This document shows positions 1 through 9,318 of a DNA stretch of 64,000 nt, piece by piece. Where the stretch lies: assembly GCA_020634855.1 (NCBI GenBank), contig JACKAU010000013.1, positions 124,001 to 188,000 of the forward strand, given 5' to 3'. Within the stretch, counting starts at the first letter, position 1, and each line of letters opens with the position of its first letter. A program made the translations under genes and the position numbers. The DNA comes from Anaerolineales bacterium (GTDB lineage: Bacteria; Chloroflexota; Anaerolineae; 4572-78; J111). The notes under the pieces were generated by a model. It was not told the DNA's origin, made no database searches, and was given only the letters and a program-made list of their open reading frames with translations.

Positions 1-2
1 CT

Positions 3-2045
3 CAGGCTATGGCGACTCGGCCCGTACACTTGGCCCGCACCCTGGCCGTGGCTTTGGCCGCTCAACTGGTTAATTTAGCCAGCTTGTACGTGCTCTTTTT
101 AGCCTTTCAATATCCCATCACCTTTGGCCCGCTGGTCGCCGGCTACTCGATGGCCATTTTGTTCCTGATCGTCTCGCCGACGCCGATGGGGGTGGGCGTG
201 GTGGAAGGCGTTACTCCGTTGGTGCTCATCTCGCTGGGCGTACCGGCGGCGATAGCCACGGTGGTGGTACTGGCCTTTCGCGGCCTTAGCTTCTGGCTGC
301 CGATGTTCATCGGCTTTATCCTGTTACAGCGGCTCAAAAGCTTTAGCCCCGCCGAACAAGTTCAAGCCCGCAGTTGGAATGTGCGGGTGGTGGCTATTTT
401 AACGGCGATAATGGGCGTCATCAATATTTTATCGGCCGTTACGCCATCCCTGGCCACTCGAATGGCGATGATCACCCATTATTCACCACTGTTGGTGGTT
501 CGGGGCAGCCACCTGACGGCGGCGCTGGCCGGGTTTGCGCTGTTAGTGCTGGCAGTTGGCCTGTGGCGGCACAAACATACGGCCTGGCTGCTAACTCTGG
601 TCGTGCTGGTAATTTCCGTCATTAGCCATCTGCTTAAAGGGTTGGATTTTGAAGAAGCGATTTTAGCCGCCGGGTTAGCGATCTGGCTCTTTGCCCTGGG
701 TTCCCACTTTCAAGCCCTGTCCGACACCCCTTCCATCCGCAAGGGGGCGCGGCTGCTGGCGGCGGCGCTGGCTTTTACTCTGATTTACGGTACAATTGGC
801 TTCTATATGCTCGATCGCCACTTTAGCGTCAACTTTGATTTTGGCTCAGCGCTACAGCAGACGATTGTGATGTTTACCGAATTTTACGATCCCGGCCTAC
901 AGCCGGTGACCGGTTTCGGGCGATACTTTGCCGCCTCGATTTATATTGTCGGGGCAGTCACGCTGGGTTATGCCCTGTTTGTAGTTATTCGACCAGTGGT
1001 CCGGCCGCAAGGCGCCAGTTCGCAGGAACGAAGCCGGGCTGAGGCCATCGTACAGGCGTATGGCCACTCGGCGCTGGCGCGGATGGCCTTGTTTGAGGAC
1101 AAATCCTATTGGTTCAGTCCCGGCGGGTCGGTGGTGGCTTTTGCGGCCAAGGGCCGGGCGGCCGTAACGCTGGGCGATCCGATTGGCCCGCCGAAGGACG
1201 CGGTCGCGGCCATCGCCGGGTTCAAAGCCTACTGCGCCCGCCACGACTGGCAGACGGCCTTTTTCCAAACCCTGCCCGATTATTTAAACCATTACCGGGC
1301 CGCCGGCTTCGATTTCGTCCAAATCGGCAATGAGGGCGTGATCGACCTGGCCGACTACACCATTAGCGGCAAGCGCAACAAAAGCTTACGCTCGAACTAC
1401 AACCGTTTTATCAAAAGCGGTTATCGGGCCGAAGTCCATCTCCCCCCTCTACCCACCGAACTACTAGAAGAGCTACGCGAGGTCAGCGATGAATGGTTAA
1501 CGATGATGCACGGGCGCGAAAAACGCTTTTCGCTGGGCTGGTTTGATGATGACTACATCCGCAGTGGACCGGTTATGGCCATCCATACTCCGGATGACGA
1601 TATCAGCGCCTTTACCAATATGGTGACCGAATACAAACTCAATGAGGTTAGCACCGATTTAATGCGCCGCCGGGCCAAGGTTGAAAGCGGGACGATGGAT
1701 TTTCTGTTCGTCTCCTTCTGCGAGTGGGCCAAAGCGCAGGGTTATGCCAGCTTAAATTTGGGGCTAAGCGCCCTATCCGGCGTCGGCGAACAACCGGACG
1801 ATCCCCAGATCGAACGGGCGCTGCATTATGTTTACGAACACATCAACCAGTTTTATAATTTTAAGGGGCTGCATGAATTCAAGGAGAAGTTTCATCCCCA
1901 CTGGGAGCCTCGCTATTTTGTCTTTGAAAATCCGACCGGACTACTGGCTGCCGCCGTCGTCCTGACGCGGGCCAGTTCCGGCGATGATTTTGTCTGGCAG
2001 TATGCCAAAGAATTATTAAAGAAAAAGCAACCCGAAGCTGAGTAA
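3..2045 (+). CDS. mprF: Phosphatidylglycerol lysyltransferase / flippase MprF-like (5' partial)
   Basis: The frame is open to the window edge, so the true start lies upstream. The N-terminal ~340 residues are strongly hydrophobic, with about eight or more membrane segments, matching the UPF0104/LPG-synthase flippase part. The C-terminal ~330 residues form the cytosolic DUF2156 acyltransferase-like domain, with the family-typical stretches FSLGWFDDDY and GTMDFLFVSF. Known MprF enzymes move lysine from Lys-tRNA to phosphatidylglycerol and flip the product outward, lowering the negative surface charge and sensitivity to cationic peptides. The amino acid used here cannot be told from sequence. 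The next gene starts 6 nt after the stop, so the two are probably cotranscribed. Confidence 0.85.
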   Translation, partial: QAMATRPVHLARTLAVALAAQLVNLASLYVLFLAFQYPITFGPLVAGYSMAILFLIVSPTPMGVGVVEGVTPLVLISLGVPAAIATVVVLAFRGLSFWLPMFIGFILLQRLKSFSPAEQVQARSWNVRVVAILTAIMGVINILSAVTPSLATRMAMITHYSPLLVVRGSHLTAALAGFALLVLAVGLWRHKHTAWLLTLVVLVISVISHLLKGLDFEEAILAAGLAIWLFALGSHFQALSDTPSIRKGARLLAAALAFTLIYGTIGFYMLDRHFSVNFDFGSALQQTIVMFTEFYDPGLQPVTGFGRYFAASIYIVGAVTLGYALFVVIRPVVRPQGASSQERSRAEAIVQAYGHSALARMALFEDKSYWFSPGGSVVAFAAKGRAAVTLGDPIGPPKDAVAAIAGFKAYCARHDWQTAFFQTLPDYLNHYRAAGFDFVQIGNEGVIDLADYTISGKRNKSLRSNYNRFIKSGYRAEVHLPPLPTELLEELREVSDEWLTMMHGREKRFSLGWFDDDYIRSGPVMAIHTPDDDISAFTNMVTEYKLNEVSTDLMRRRAKVESGTMDFLFVSFCEWAKAQGYASLNLGLSALSGVGEQPDDPQIERALHYVYEHINQFYNFKGLHEFKEKFHPHWEPRYFVFENPTGLLAAAVVLTRASSGDDFVWQYAKELLKKKQPEAE

Positions 2046-2051
2046 CGTTTT

Positions 2052-3413
2052 ATGGATATCCACCTTCGCCTTTGGACTATCTGGAATAACTTACAGTCAT
2101 CGCTGTGGTTTCGTCCCATCATCGCCGCGTTGCTGGCCGTGGTAATGGCTGTGGGAAGCACCCGCCTGGATAGCCGCATAGTAGGGCATGAACTCTTTCA
2201 GATGGCGCCGGACAACGCGCGGCTGATCCTGTCGGCTATTGCCAACTCGATGCTGACGGTGGTGGCCTTGACCTTCTCCACGATTATGGTGGTGTTGGTT
2301 CTGGCCTCGCAGCAATTTTCACCTCGGATTCTGGGTAACTTTGCCCGAGATCGCGTCTCGCAAAATGTACTCAGTATGTTTATCGGCACCTTTGTGTATA
2401 GCTTGTTAGTTATGGGGGGGATCAAAGATACCAACATTGGCTCATTTATTCCCGCCCTTCCGGTTATTATCGCCATCATTTTGGCGCTGTTGAGCGTGGG
2501 GGCGCTCATCTATTTTATCGATCACATTGCCAAGTCGGTGCAAGTCAATTACATTATTGATGAGATCGATAAAAAAACGGTGGCCGGATTACATACGATA
2601 TTTTCCGATCCGACCCAAAATGGCTGCCGGACCCCCCAGGCGGTGACCAAGTTCCCCCTTTCGGTAGAAGCGTGTACAACCGTTACAGCGCTTAAGCGGG
2701 GTTATATCCAGGCCATTGATTTCAATGAATTGGTGAGTATTGGGCAGGAATACAATATCGTGGTTCACCTAGAACGAATGGTGGGCGAATTTGTGGCTAA
2801 AAGAAGCATCCTGCTGCGCATCCGGCCGCAAACGTCGATTTCTGACGATATTATTGAGCGGCTATTGGACACATTTGAAATAGGCCCCACCCGTACGATG
2901 TTTCAGGATACGCTGCTCGGCCTGCGGCAGTTGGTTGATATGGCCTTAAAGGCTATTTCACCGGCGATCAACGATCCCACGACCGCTGTCAGTTGCATTG
3001 ATGCTTTGAGCAATATTCTCCTTCAAGCAGCGCCCTACCCCGATCCTCCGGCTCAATATTGCGATGACCGCGGCGATGTGCGCCTGGTAACCCGGCCGGT
3101 CACTTTCAAAGCGATGGTTGATCTCGCCATCGATCAAATTCGCCAATACGCGCGATCGGAAGTAACGGTCTCGCTACGCCTGCTGGAGGCGTTGGCCGAA
3201 ATTGCCCCGGCCACATCCGACCCGCAGCGGCGCGATATTTTGTGGCGACATGCCCGTATTATCAGCCGGGCAGTCGAGCGGAACATTTTAGAACCGGTCG
3301 ACCGCCAGAAAATGAATGAACATCTGAACCAACTGGCCCAACAGCTAGGGAAGCGCCCGGATGGCGTTTTGCTGACAATTGATGAAGCGTTACTCAAAAT
3401 AGAAAGGACATAG
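2052..3413 (+). CDS. DUF2254 family predicted membrane protein
   Basis: This 453-residue protein has about four hydrophobic segments in its first ~165 residues (for example around LTVVALTFSTIMVVLVLASQ and VIIAIILALLSVGALIYFI), then a long soluble C-terminal half. This layout and the stretch SPAINDPTTAVSCIDAL fit the DUF2254 family, whose biochemical role is not established. It starts 6 nt after the mprF-like stop, and zwf starts 5 nt after its own stop, so the three likely form one transcript. A role at the inner membrane is all that can be inferred. Confidence 0.8.
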   Translation: MDIHLRLWTIWNNLQSSLWFRPIIAALLAVVMAVGSTRLDSRIVGHELFQMAPDNARLILSAIANSMLTVVALTFSTIMVVLVLASQQFSPRILGNFARDRVSQNVLSMFIGTFVYSLLVMGGIKDTNIGSFIPALPVIIAIILALLSVGALIYFIDHIAKSVQVNYIIDEIDKKTVAGLHTIFSDPTQNGCRTPQAVTKFPLSVEACTTVTALKRGYIQAIDFNELVSIGQEYNIVVHLERMVGEFVAKRSILLRIRPQTSISDDIIERLLDTFEIGPTRTMFQDTLLGLRQLVDMALKAISPAINDPTTAVSCIDALSNILLQAAPYPDPPAQYCDDRGDVRLVTRPVTFKAMVDLAIDQIRQYARSEVTVSLRLLEALAEIAPATSDPQRRDILWRHARIISRAVERNILEPVDRQKMNEHLNQLAQQLGKRPDGVLLTIDEALLKIERT

Positions 3414-3418
3414 AACCC

Positions 3419-4912
3419 ATGAATAATTCAATTTCACTTGAGCCTACTACTCTGGTTATCTTCGGCGCAGGCGGCGATTTGACCCAGCGCAAGCTGCTAC
3501 CGGCCCTCTACAATCTTTATCTCGATCACTGGCTCCCGGAGTCGTTTGCCATTGTCGGCATTGATTTAAAGACCATGACCGACGACGATTTTCGGCAGCA
3601 CATTCGCCAGGGTCTCGATGAGTTCTCGCGCCGCACCCCGATCAAAGATGAGGAATGGCAGGCGTTTGCCCCACACCTACAGTTCATGAGTGGCGATTTC
3701 AACGATTCGGCCACCTACACCACCCTCAACACCCAGTTGGCCGCGATAGAGAAAGAGTGGAACCAGAAAGCCAACCGTATCTTCTATTTGGCCATTGCGC
3801 CCAGTTTGATCGGAACGGTGGCTCAACATCTGGGCCAGACCAAACTGGCCCGTGATCGCGACCATGCCCGCCTTGTTGTTGAAAAACCCTTTGGCCACGA
3901 TTTGGAGTCGGCCAAAGCGCTCAATCACTTATTAACCCGTATCTTTGCCGAGTCGCAAATTTTTCGAATTGACCACTACTTAGGCAAAGAAACAGTGCAA
4001 AACATGTTGGCCTTTCGCTTTGCTAACGCCTTGTTGGAACCCATTTGGGACCGGCGCTATATCGATCACGTGCAAATTACCGTAGCCGAACAGGTAGGGG
4101 TTGAGCATCGCGGCGGCTACTATGAACACGCCGGGGCCTTACGGGATATGGTGCAAAACCATCTGCTGCAACTGCTATGCTTGATGGCGATGGAGCCACC
4201 GGTCTCCTTTAATGCTGATGAGATACGCAACAAAAAGGTCGATGTCCTGCACGCCATCCGGCCCATCGCGTCGGAGCACGTCCATGACAATGCCGTGCGC
4301 GGCCAATACAACGCCGGCTGGTTGGAAGGCGAGCGTGTGATCGCCTACGCCAACGAGCCGAACGTGGCCCCTGATTCCAACACCGAAACCTTTGCCGCCC
4401 TAAAACTATTTGTTGAGAACTGGCGCTGGCATGGCGTGCCGTTTTATCTGCGCACCGGCAAGCGCTTGGCCGCAAAAACCTCGCAAGTGTCCATCGTTCT
4501 CCGGCCGGTCCCGCACCAGGCCTTTCCGGCCACGGCCGTCGAACACTGGCAGCCCAACCGCATTGTCGTTCACATTCAACCGGAGGAGGGCATTGCCGTT
4601 CGCCTCCAGGCCAAGCGGCCCGGCCCGACCGTGCGACTCAGTCCGGTCGATATGCATTTTCTCTACAGCGAAGCGTTTAAGACCCCTTCGCCTGAAGCGT
4701 ATGAAACTCTGCTCCTCGATGTGATTGAGGGCGATGCGACCCTATTTATGCGGGCCGACCAGGTCGAGGCGGCCTGGTCGCTGATTATGCCCGTTTTGGA
4801 CGTTTGGCAGGCTAATCCGTCATCCAGTTTCCCCAACTACGCCGCCGGCACGTGGGGACCGGAAAGCGCCGAAGTGCTCATTGCTCGCGATGGCCGAAGT
4901 TGGTTGGCTTAG
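3419..4912 (+). CDS. zwf: Glucose-6-phosphate 1-dehydrogenase
   Basis: This enzyme oxidises glucose-6-phosphate to 6-phosphogluconolactone with NADP+, the first step of the oxidative pentose phosphate pathway. The 497-residue length is normal for the family. The nucleotide-binding loop GAGGDL lies at residues 16-21 (GASGDL is usual). The active-site signature RIDHYLGKE begins at residue 183 and contains the substrate-binding Asp-His pair. The start has an AAAGGA ribosome-binding site about 10 nt upstream. No partner genes such as pgl, gnd or opcA are adjacent. It is the last gene of the mprF-DUF2254-zwf run. Confidence 0.97.
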   Translation: MNNSISLEPTTLVIFGAGGDLTQRKLLPALYNLYLDHWLPESFAIVGIDLKTMTDDDFRQHIRQGLDEFSRRTPIKDEEWQAFAPHLQFMSGDFNDSATYTTLNTQLAAIEKEWNQKANRIFYLAIAPSLIGTVAQHLGQTKLARDRDHARLVVEKPFGHDLESAKALNHLLTRIFAESQIFRIDHYLGKETVQNMLAFRFANALLEPIWDRRYIDHVQITVAEQVGVEHRGGYYEHAGALRDMVQNHLLQLLCLMAMEPPVSFNADEIRNKKVDVLHAIRPIASEHVHDNAVRGQYNAGWLEGERVIAYANEPNVAPDSNTETFAALKLFVENWRWHGVPFYLRTGKRLAAKTSQVSIVLRPVPHQAFPATAVEHWQPNRIVVHIQPEEGIAVRLQAKRPGPTVRLSPVDMHFLYSEAFKTPSPEAYETLLLDVIEGDATLFMRADQVEAAWSLIMPVLDVWQANPSSSFPNYAAGTWGPESAEVLIARDGRSWLA

Positions 4913-4918
4913 CCCCAA

Positions 4919-5038
4919 TTAGGCGTAATCGATGCTATAACGTCGCGAAGCCACAACCCAAAATAGGACCCGGATTAGACCGATCATACCGATTAACACG
5001 GATAAAATAAGGCTCAATATGGATTCCAAGGCGGTCAT
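4919..5038 (-). CDS. Possible 39-residue single-pass membrane protein
   Basis: A short minus-strand frame just past zwf encodes 39 residues from ATG 5038. A central hydrophobic helix (SLILSVLIGMIGLIRVLFWV) is followed by a positively charged tail with RR. An in-frame ATG 21 nt further upstream would give 46 residues. Neither start has a good Shine-Dalgarno sequence, which weakens the call. The amino-acid pattern looks like a real transmembrane peptide, but chance cannot be excluded. No family is recognised. Confidence 0.35.
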   Translation of the reverse strand: MTALESILSLILSVLIGMIGLIRVLFWVVASRRYSIDYA

Positions 5039-5057
5039 AGAAATGGAGGCAAGGGTC

Positions 5058-5082
5058 ATGCCCGAATGTCTTTATCGGGCAT
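5058..5082. other. 8-bp perfect hairpin after zwf
   Basis: ATGCCCGA at 5058-5065 pairs perfectly with TCGGGCAT at 5075-5082 across a 9-nt loop. No T-run follows on either strand, so it is not a classical intrinsic terminator, although it could act as an mRNA end structure for zwf. Confidence 0.4.
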
Positions 5083-5124
5083 CCAACAGGTCTTATAAAG
5101 AGCCACGCTATCCTTTCGCACTAT

Positions 5125-5446
5125 GCGGAACCACCTTGGACTAGTCCGACCTCCCTCCGCCGGCGGGCGGAACCACCTTGGACTAGTCCGACCTCCCTCC
5201 GCCGCCGCGCGGAACCACCTCCGACTAGTCCGACCCCCCTCCGCCAGCGCGCGGAACCACCTCCGACTAGTCCGACCTCCCTCCGCCAGCGCGCGGAACC
5301 ACTTTTTCATACCGAATGCGCCTTCGCGCTGCGAGAAACCCCCTTTTTCATGCCGGATGCCCCTTCTCGCGTGCGAGAAACTAGCTTTGACGCACCAGAC
5401 CTCCCTTCGCGCTGCGAGAAGCCACCTTTGACGCGCCGAACTCCCT
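5125..5446. repeat. 42-bp tandem repeat (minisatellite), about 7.5 units
   Basis: Units begin at 5125, 5167, 5209, 5251 and 5293, exactly 42 bp apart, each starting GCGGAACCACC. The first four keep ACTAGTCCGACC and CCCTCCGCC in the middle. The units from about 5293, 5335, 5377 and 5418 have drifted to a second sub-type centred on CGCTGCGAGAAACC but keep the same phase. Because 42 is a multiple of three, long frames open by chance on both strands. They are not called as genes. Confidence 0.9.
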
Positions 5447-5552
5447 TAGGAATGGAAATAAAATAACTTCCGCTTTTATCACAGTTGCTTCGTAGCCGCA
5501 GGCGGAGAAATCCCTGAGACGGTTGTGGGCAACGTGACTCTGTATGGCAGTT

Positions 5553-5589
5553 AATAGAGCCTGAGGCTGAACAAATCCCAGGCTCTATT
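5553..5589. terminator. Terminator-like stem-loop before the polysaccharide locus
   Basis: AATAGAGCCTG at 5553-5563 and CAGGCTCTATT at 5579-5589 form a perfect 11-bp stem with a 15-nt loop, followed on the plus strand by a short TTAT. It may insulate the polysaccharide operon from upstream transcription. Confidence 0.45.
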
Positions 5590-5606
5590 TTATAGGTGTG
5601 AACCAA

Positions 5607-5669
5607 GTCCCGATTGGGTTGGGACATCAGCCTCAAGACAACAGGACACCGGGCGTGGTAGACTATGGT
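5607..5669 (+). promoter_or_regulatory. Leader element shared with the tatA upstream region
   Basis: This stretch matches 14225-14280 in sequence and phase. Both have CCCGAT, then GGGACA, AGCCTCA, GACAACAGGAC and GTGGTA, and the distance from CCCG to GTGGTA is 46 nt in both. Here it lies about 60 nt before the first glycosyltransferase start, and the second copy lies about the same distance before tatA. A promoter or operator role is inferred from position; the CCCGAT/GGGACA part could also form a small hairpin. Confidence 0.5.
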
Positions 5670-5721
5670 TAACTGTTATGCACAACGGTGACCAAAAATC
5701 GGCGCCGTTTGGAGGCTTGTA

Positions 5722-7509
5722 ATGTCGTCTTTAACTCAAATGATCCCACGACCCCTACAGGGAGCGGCCTGGCCGTCTCCCGGCCCGTACGTCGCCTTGA
5801 ACGCCTTCCCGGCCGAATGCCGGGTTTCTGTAATCATCCCCACTCTCAATGAAGAACCCAACTTGATTCACGTGTTACCCCGCATCCCGAACTGGGTTTC
5901 TGAGATTTTGTTGGTCGATGGTCACTCCACCGACGGCACCATTGAGACAGCCCGCCGTCTATGCCCAAACATTCGCATTGTCAATGAGATTAGCCCCGGC
6001 AAAGGGGCGGCGCTGCGCACGGGTTTCGCTGCCGCTACCGGCGATATCATCGTTATGCTCGACGCCGACGGCTCGACCGATCCGGCTGAACTGCCCGCTT
6101 TTGTTGGCGAACTGCTGGCCGGCGCCGACGTCGTCAAAGGGTCACGCTTTGTGCAGGGCGGCGGCACCGCCGATATGACTCTGGATCGACGGTTGGGCCA
6201 TACGGGATTACTCGCGGTACTGCGCCTGCTCTACGGTGGCCACTATTCGGACCTGTGTTACGGCTACATGGCTTTCTGGACCCGAGTGTTGCCTCAACTT
6301 AATCTGCACAGTGATGGTTTTGAAATCGAAACCGAAATGAACGTCCACGCGCTGCAGGCCAAGCTGAAAGTAGCGGAAATCCCCAGCTTTGAGTGGCCAC
6401 GTATCTACGGCAAAAGCCATTTGCGGGCTATCCCTGATGGCTGGCGGGTCCTTAAGACCATTGTCAAAGAAAAATTCACGGCCCGGATCGGACGACCGGC
6501 CTCAAATTCGACCGAGGCGCCGCCCCTGCGCCCGCTGACCGCGCCCCAAATTTCGACCATCATTTGCTGCTATAACGAATATCGCTGGGCTGATCTACTG
6601 GCCGCGATTCAGTCAATCCGCCAGCAGACAATCACCCCCCTGGAAATCATTGTCGTGATTGATCACAACCCGAACCTTTTTGCCAAAGCGCAAGCGCGTT
6701 TATCAGGGGTCCGCATCATCGAAAATAATCAATCGCCCGGACTATCCGGCGCGCGTAACTGCGGCGTAATGGCCGCCCGTGGCAATATTGTGGCCTTTTT
6801 AGATGATGACGCCCTGGCTGCCCCGGACTGGCTGGCCCAACTCCTGGCAGCTTATGACCAACAGCCTTCAGTCCTTGGCGTGGGCGGCGCGATTGTCCCC
6901 GTGTGGGCAGATGACCGGCCGTCTTGGTTCCCGGAAGAATTCGACTGGGTGGTTGGCTGTACTTACTCCGGCCTCCCCCAAACCACGGCCCCCGTGCGCA
7001 ACCTGATCGGCTGTAATATGTCGATACGGCGCGACCTGTTTAATGCCGGAAGCGCATTTCAGACCGAATTGGGACGGGTGGCAGGGCGTCCCTTGGGCTG
7101 CGAAGAAACGGAGTTTTGCATTCAGGCCCATCAACGCCAACCCGATGGGGTCTGGCTCTATCAGCCGCAAGCTCGGGTCTGGCATCGCGTATCGCCGGAT
7201 CGGTCTAATTGGCATTATTTCACCGCTCGCTGCTATGGCGAGGGCCTGTCAAAAGCCAAGGTGGCTCGGCGCGTCGGACACGGCCCGGCGCTGGCCGCCG
7301 AACGTGACTATGTCGGCCACACCTTGCGGCGCAGCATTCTGCGCAACTTGGCTGCGGTTTGGCAGCGTGGGGATTTCTCCGGCTTAATCCGCGCCGCCTC
7401 AATTTCCATTGGTCTCAGCTTGACCCTAACCGGCTACCTCATCGGCCTATTCATCGGAGCGCAACGTGATGAACCCCATCGTACCCCGGCCGTCACCCTT
7501 GGCCACTGA
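5722..7509 (+). CDS. Two-domain family 2 glycosyltransferase
   Basis: This 595-residue protein holds two GT-A fold glycosyltransferases in tandem. The first (residues ~34-250) resembles dolichol-phosphate mannosyltransferase-type GT2, with VSVIIPTLNEE and a DADGSTD metal-binding motif. The second (~272-560) has STIICCYNE and FLDDDALA, with a later EET/E general-base region. A hydrophobic C-terminal helix (SIGLSLTLTGYLIGLFIG) probably tethers it to the inner membrane. It starts 20 nt after a GGAGG-containing leader and overlaps the next gene. Fusions of this kind usually add successive sugars to a lipid-linked glycan; donor and acceptor cannot be read here. Confidence 0.88.
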   Translation: MSSLTQMIPRPLQGAAWPSPGPYVALNAFPAECRVSVIIPTLNEEPNLIHVLPRIPNWVSEILLVDGHSTDGTIETARRLCPNIRIVNEISPGKGAALRTGFAAATGDIIVMLDADGSTDPAELPAFVGELLAGADVVKGSRFVQGGGTADMTLDRRLGHTGLLAVLRLLYGGHYSDLCYGYMAFWTRVLPQLNLHSDGFEIETEMNVHALQAKLKVAEIPSFEWPRIYGKSHLRAIPDGWRVLKTIVKEKFTARIGRPASNSTEAPPLRPLTAPQISTIICCYNEYRWADLLAAIQSIRQQTITPLEIIVVIDHNPNLFAKAQARLSGVRIIENNQSPGLSGARNCGVMAARGNIVAFLDDDALAAPDWLAQLLAAYDQQPSVLGVGGAIVPVWADDRPSWFPEEFDWVVGCTYSGLPQTTAPVRNLIGCNMSIRRDLFNAGSAFQTELGRVAGRPLGCEETEFCIQAHQRQPDGVWLYQPQARVWHRVSPDRSNWHYFTARCYGEGLSKAKVARRVGHGPALAAERDYVGHTLRRSILRNLAAVWQRGDFSGLIRAASISIGLSLTLTGYLIGLFIGAQRDEPHRTPAVTLGH

Positions 7510-8521
7510 CTCGGATGAACCTGAGGTATCTTGTGAACTGCCCTTAATTAGCGTCGTTATTGCTACTCGCGACCGCCCGGACAGTCTGGCGATATGCCTG
7601 GATACCGTGTTGGCCCAGGATTATCCGAACTTCGACGTCATCGTGGTTGACAATGCACCGGCGACTAACGCCACCGCCGATCTGCTCCGCACCCATTACA
7701 GCCAGGTGCGCTACCTACGCGAGAATCGGCCTGGTTTAGCAGCGGCCCATAATTGCGGGTTGGCCGCCGTGACCGCGCCGCTGGTCGCCTTTACTGATGA
7801 CGATGTGCGAGTCGATCCCAACTGGCTGGCGGCCATCGCCCGAGCCTTCGCGCTGGCGTCCACGGTCGCTTGCGTGACGGGCCTCATTATGCCCCAAGCC
7901 TTGGACACTCCGGCCCAACGCTGGCTGGAAGCGTACGGCGGCTTTAGCAAAGGCTCGACCCGCCGCTTGTTTGATCTGGCTGATTATCGTCCGGCCGATC
8001 CGCTGTTTCCTTACACCGCCGGCCGGTTCGGTTCAGGGGCCAACATGGCTTTTAAAACAGCCATCCTGCGGTCGCTGGGTGGCTTCGATCCGGCTTTGGG
8101 GGCGGGTACCCTGGCTATGGGGGGCGACGATCTGGCCGCTTTCTTTGAAATGGTGGCGGCCGGGTATACCCTGGTCTACGAGCCGGCGGCCATAGTTTAC
8201 CATCGCCACCGCTCCGACTATGCCGATTTGCAGCGCCAAATCTATGGCTACGGCGTGGGTTTGAGCGCCTTTCTCACCCACTGCCTGCTCGCGCGGCCCG
8301 GCCGTCTGCTTGATGTGGCCCGAAAAACCCCACGCGGATTGGTTTATTTGTTCGGCACCCGCTCGCCTAAGAATACCCGCAAAGCCGCCGACTACCCGGC
8401 CGAACTGACTCGCCTGGAACGGCGGGGGTTTGTGGCCGGTCCGCTGGCCTATCTACGCAGCCGCCGGCAGGTGGGGCGCAGCGCCCCAGGTTTACCGATA
8501 ATGGAGCCAACTGCCCCATGA
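7469..8521 (+). CDS. Family 2 glycosyltransferase
   Basis: This GT-A fold enzyme opens with ISVVIATRDRPDSL, has VDNAP and the metal-binding FTDDDVRVD, and carries the GGDD and RHR segments expected around the acceptor site. It is about 350 residues long with no clear membrane helix. Two starts are possible: GTG at 7466 and ATG at 7469. ATG is chosen because GGAG at 7456-7459 then lies 9 nt away. It overlaps the preceding glycosyltransferase by about 40 nt and the deacetylase by 4 nt, so translation is probably coupled. The sugar specificity is unknown. Confidence 0.88.
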   Translation: MNPIVPRPSPLATDSDEPEVSCELPLISVVIATRDRPDSLAICLDTVLAQDYPNFDVIVVDNAPATNATADLLRTHYSQVRYLRENRPGLAAAHNCGLAAVTAPLVAFTDDDVRVDPNWLAAIARAFALASTVACVTGLIMPQALDTPAQRWLEAYGGFSKGSTRRLFDLADYRPADPLFPYTAGRFGSGANMAFKTAILRSLGGFDPALGAGTLAMGGDDLAAFFEMVAAGYTLVYEPAAIVYHRHRSDYADLQRQIYGYGVGLSAFLTHCLLARPGRLLDVARKTPRGLVYLFGTRSPKNTRKAADYPAELTRLERRGFVAGPLAYLRSRRQVGRSAPGLPIMEPTAP

Positions 8522-9318
8522 ACGCCAACCTGCCCCGTCTCCCTATTTTGCTCTACCACAGTATTTCGGCTGAAGCATCGCCGCGCTACCAACGCTGGGC
8601 GGTACCGCCCGCCGTATTTGCCGACCATTTGACCTACCTGAAGCAACAAGGCTACACCCCCCTGACGGTTCACCGTTGGATTCGGATGTTGGCCGATCCC
8701 ACCATCGCCCGCCCGCTTCGCCCGATACTGTTAACCTTTGACGATGGCCTGGCCGACTTTTACGAGGGCGCGCTGCCGCTGCTGACTGAGCAGGGCTGCC
8801 CGGCCACCCTCTTTGTTACCACCGGCTGGGTAGGAAAAACGGCCCGTTGGCTGCAAAGCGTGGGCGAGCCAGATCGCCCCATGCTAACCTGGCGTCAAAT
8901 TATCGAAATTGATGCTTCAGGCATCGAATGCGGCGCGCACAGCGTCACCCATCCTCAACTCGACATCTTACCGGTGGCCGACGCTCGCCGCGAAATTTTT
9001 GATAGTCAAAGAACGCTGGCCGACCATTTAGGCCACGACATCCCGAGTTTTGCTTACCCCCACGGTTACTATAATCCTCATGTTCACTACCTGGTCGCCG
9101 AGGCCGGTTACAGCGCCGCCTGCGCGGTTAAGAATGCCTTTAGCAGCCCGGCCGATGATCCGCTGGCGCTAGCCCGGCTGGTGGTGACGGCCGAAACCAA
9201 CTTACCTCGGCTATTAGCCGATCCCGCGTTACCGGTGGCCCCCTTGGCGGAGTCGCTATCGACCAAAGGTTGGCGGCTGGCCCGCCGGGCCTTGCGGGTA
9301 CGAGCAGGTTTCTTATGA
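8518..9318 (+). CDS. Polysaccharide deacetylase (NodB fold, CE4)
   Basis: This 266-residue protein opens with PILLYHSIS and has the metal-binding LTFDDG motif at about residues 74-79, followed by a CGAHSVTHPQL histidine motif. Together these give the Asp-His-His zinc triad of the carbohydrate esterase 4 family. SFAYPHGYYN further on fits motif 3. The enzyme probably removes acetyl groups from N-acetylated sugars of the glycan made by this locus. No signal peptide is seen, so it may act in the cytoplasm or leave with an atypical signal. It joins its neighbours through ATGA overlaps on both sides. Confidence 0.88.
   Translation: MNANLPRLPILLYHSISAEASPRYQRWAVPPAVFADHLTYLKQQGYTPLTVHRWIRMLADPTIARPLRPILLTFDDGLADFYEGALPLLTEQGCPATLFVTTGWVGKTARWLQSVGEPDRPMLTWRQIIEIDASGIECGAHSVTHPQLDILPVADARREIFDSQRTLADHLGHDIPSFAYPHGYYNPHVHYLVAEAGYSAACAVKNAFSSPADDPLALARLVVTAETNLPRLLADPALPVAPLAESLSTKGWRLARRALRVRAGFL

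Noticed and set aside
5056..5431. Frames of 84 and 102 residues across the minisatellite
   Set aside because: They consist of the 14-codon repeat read on both strands, as expected from a 42-bp period, and have no independent start signals.
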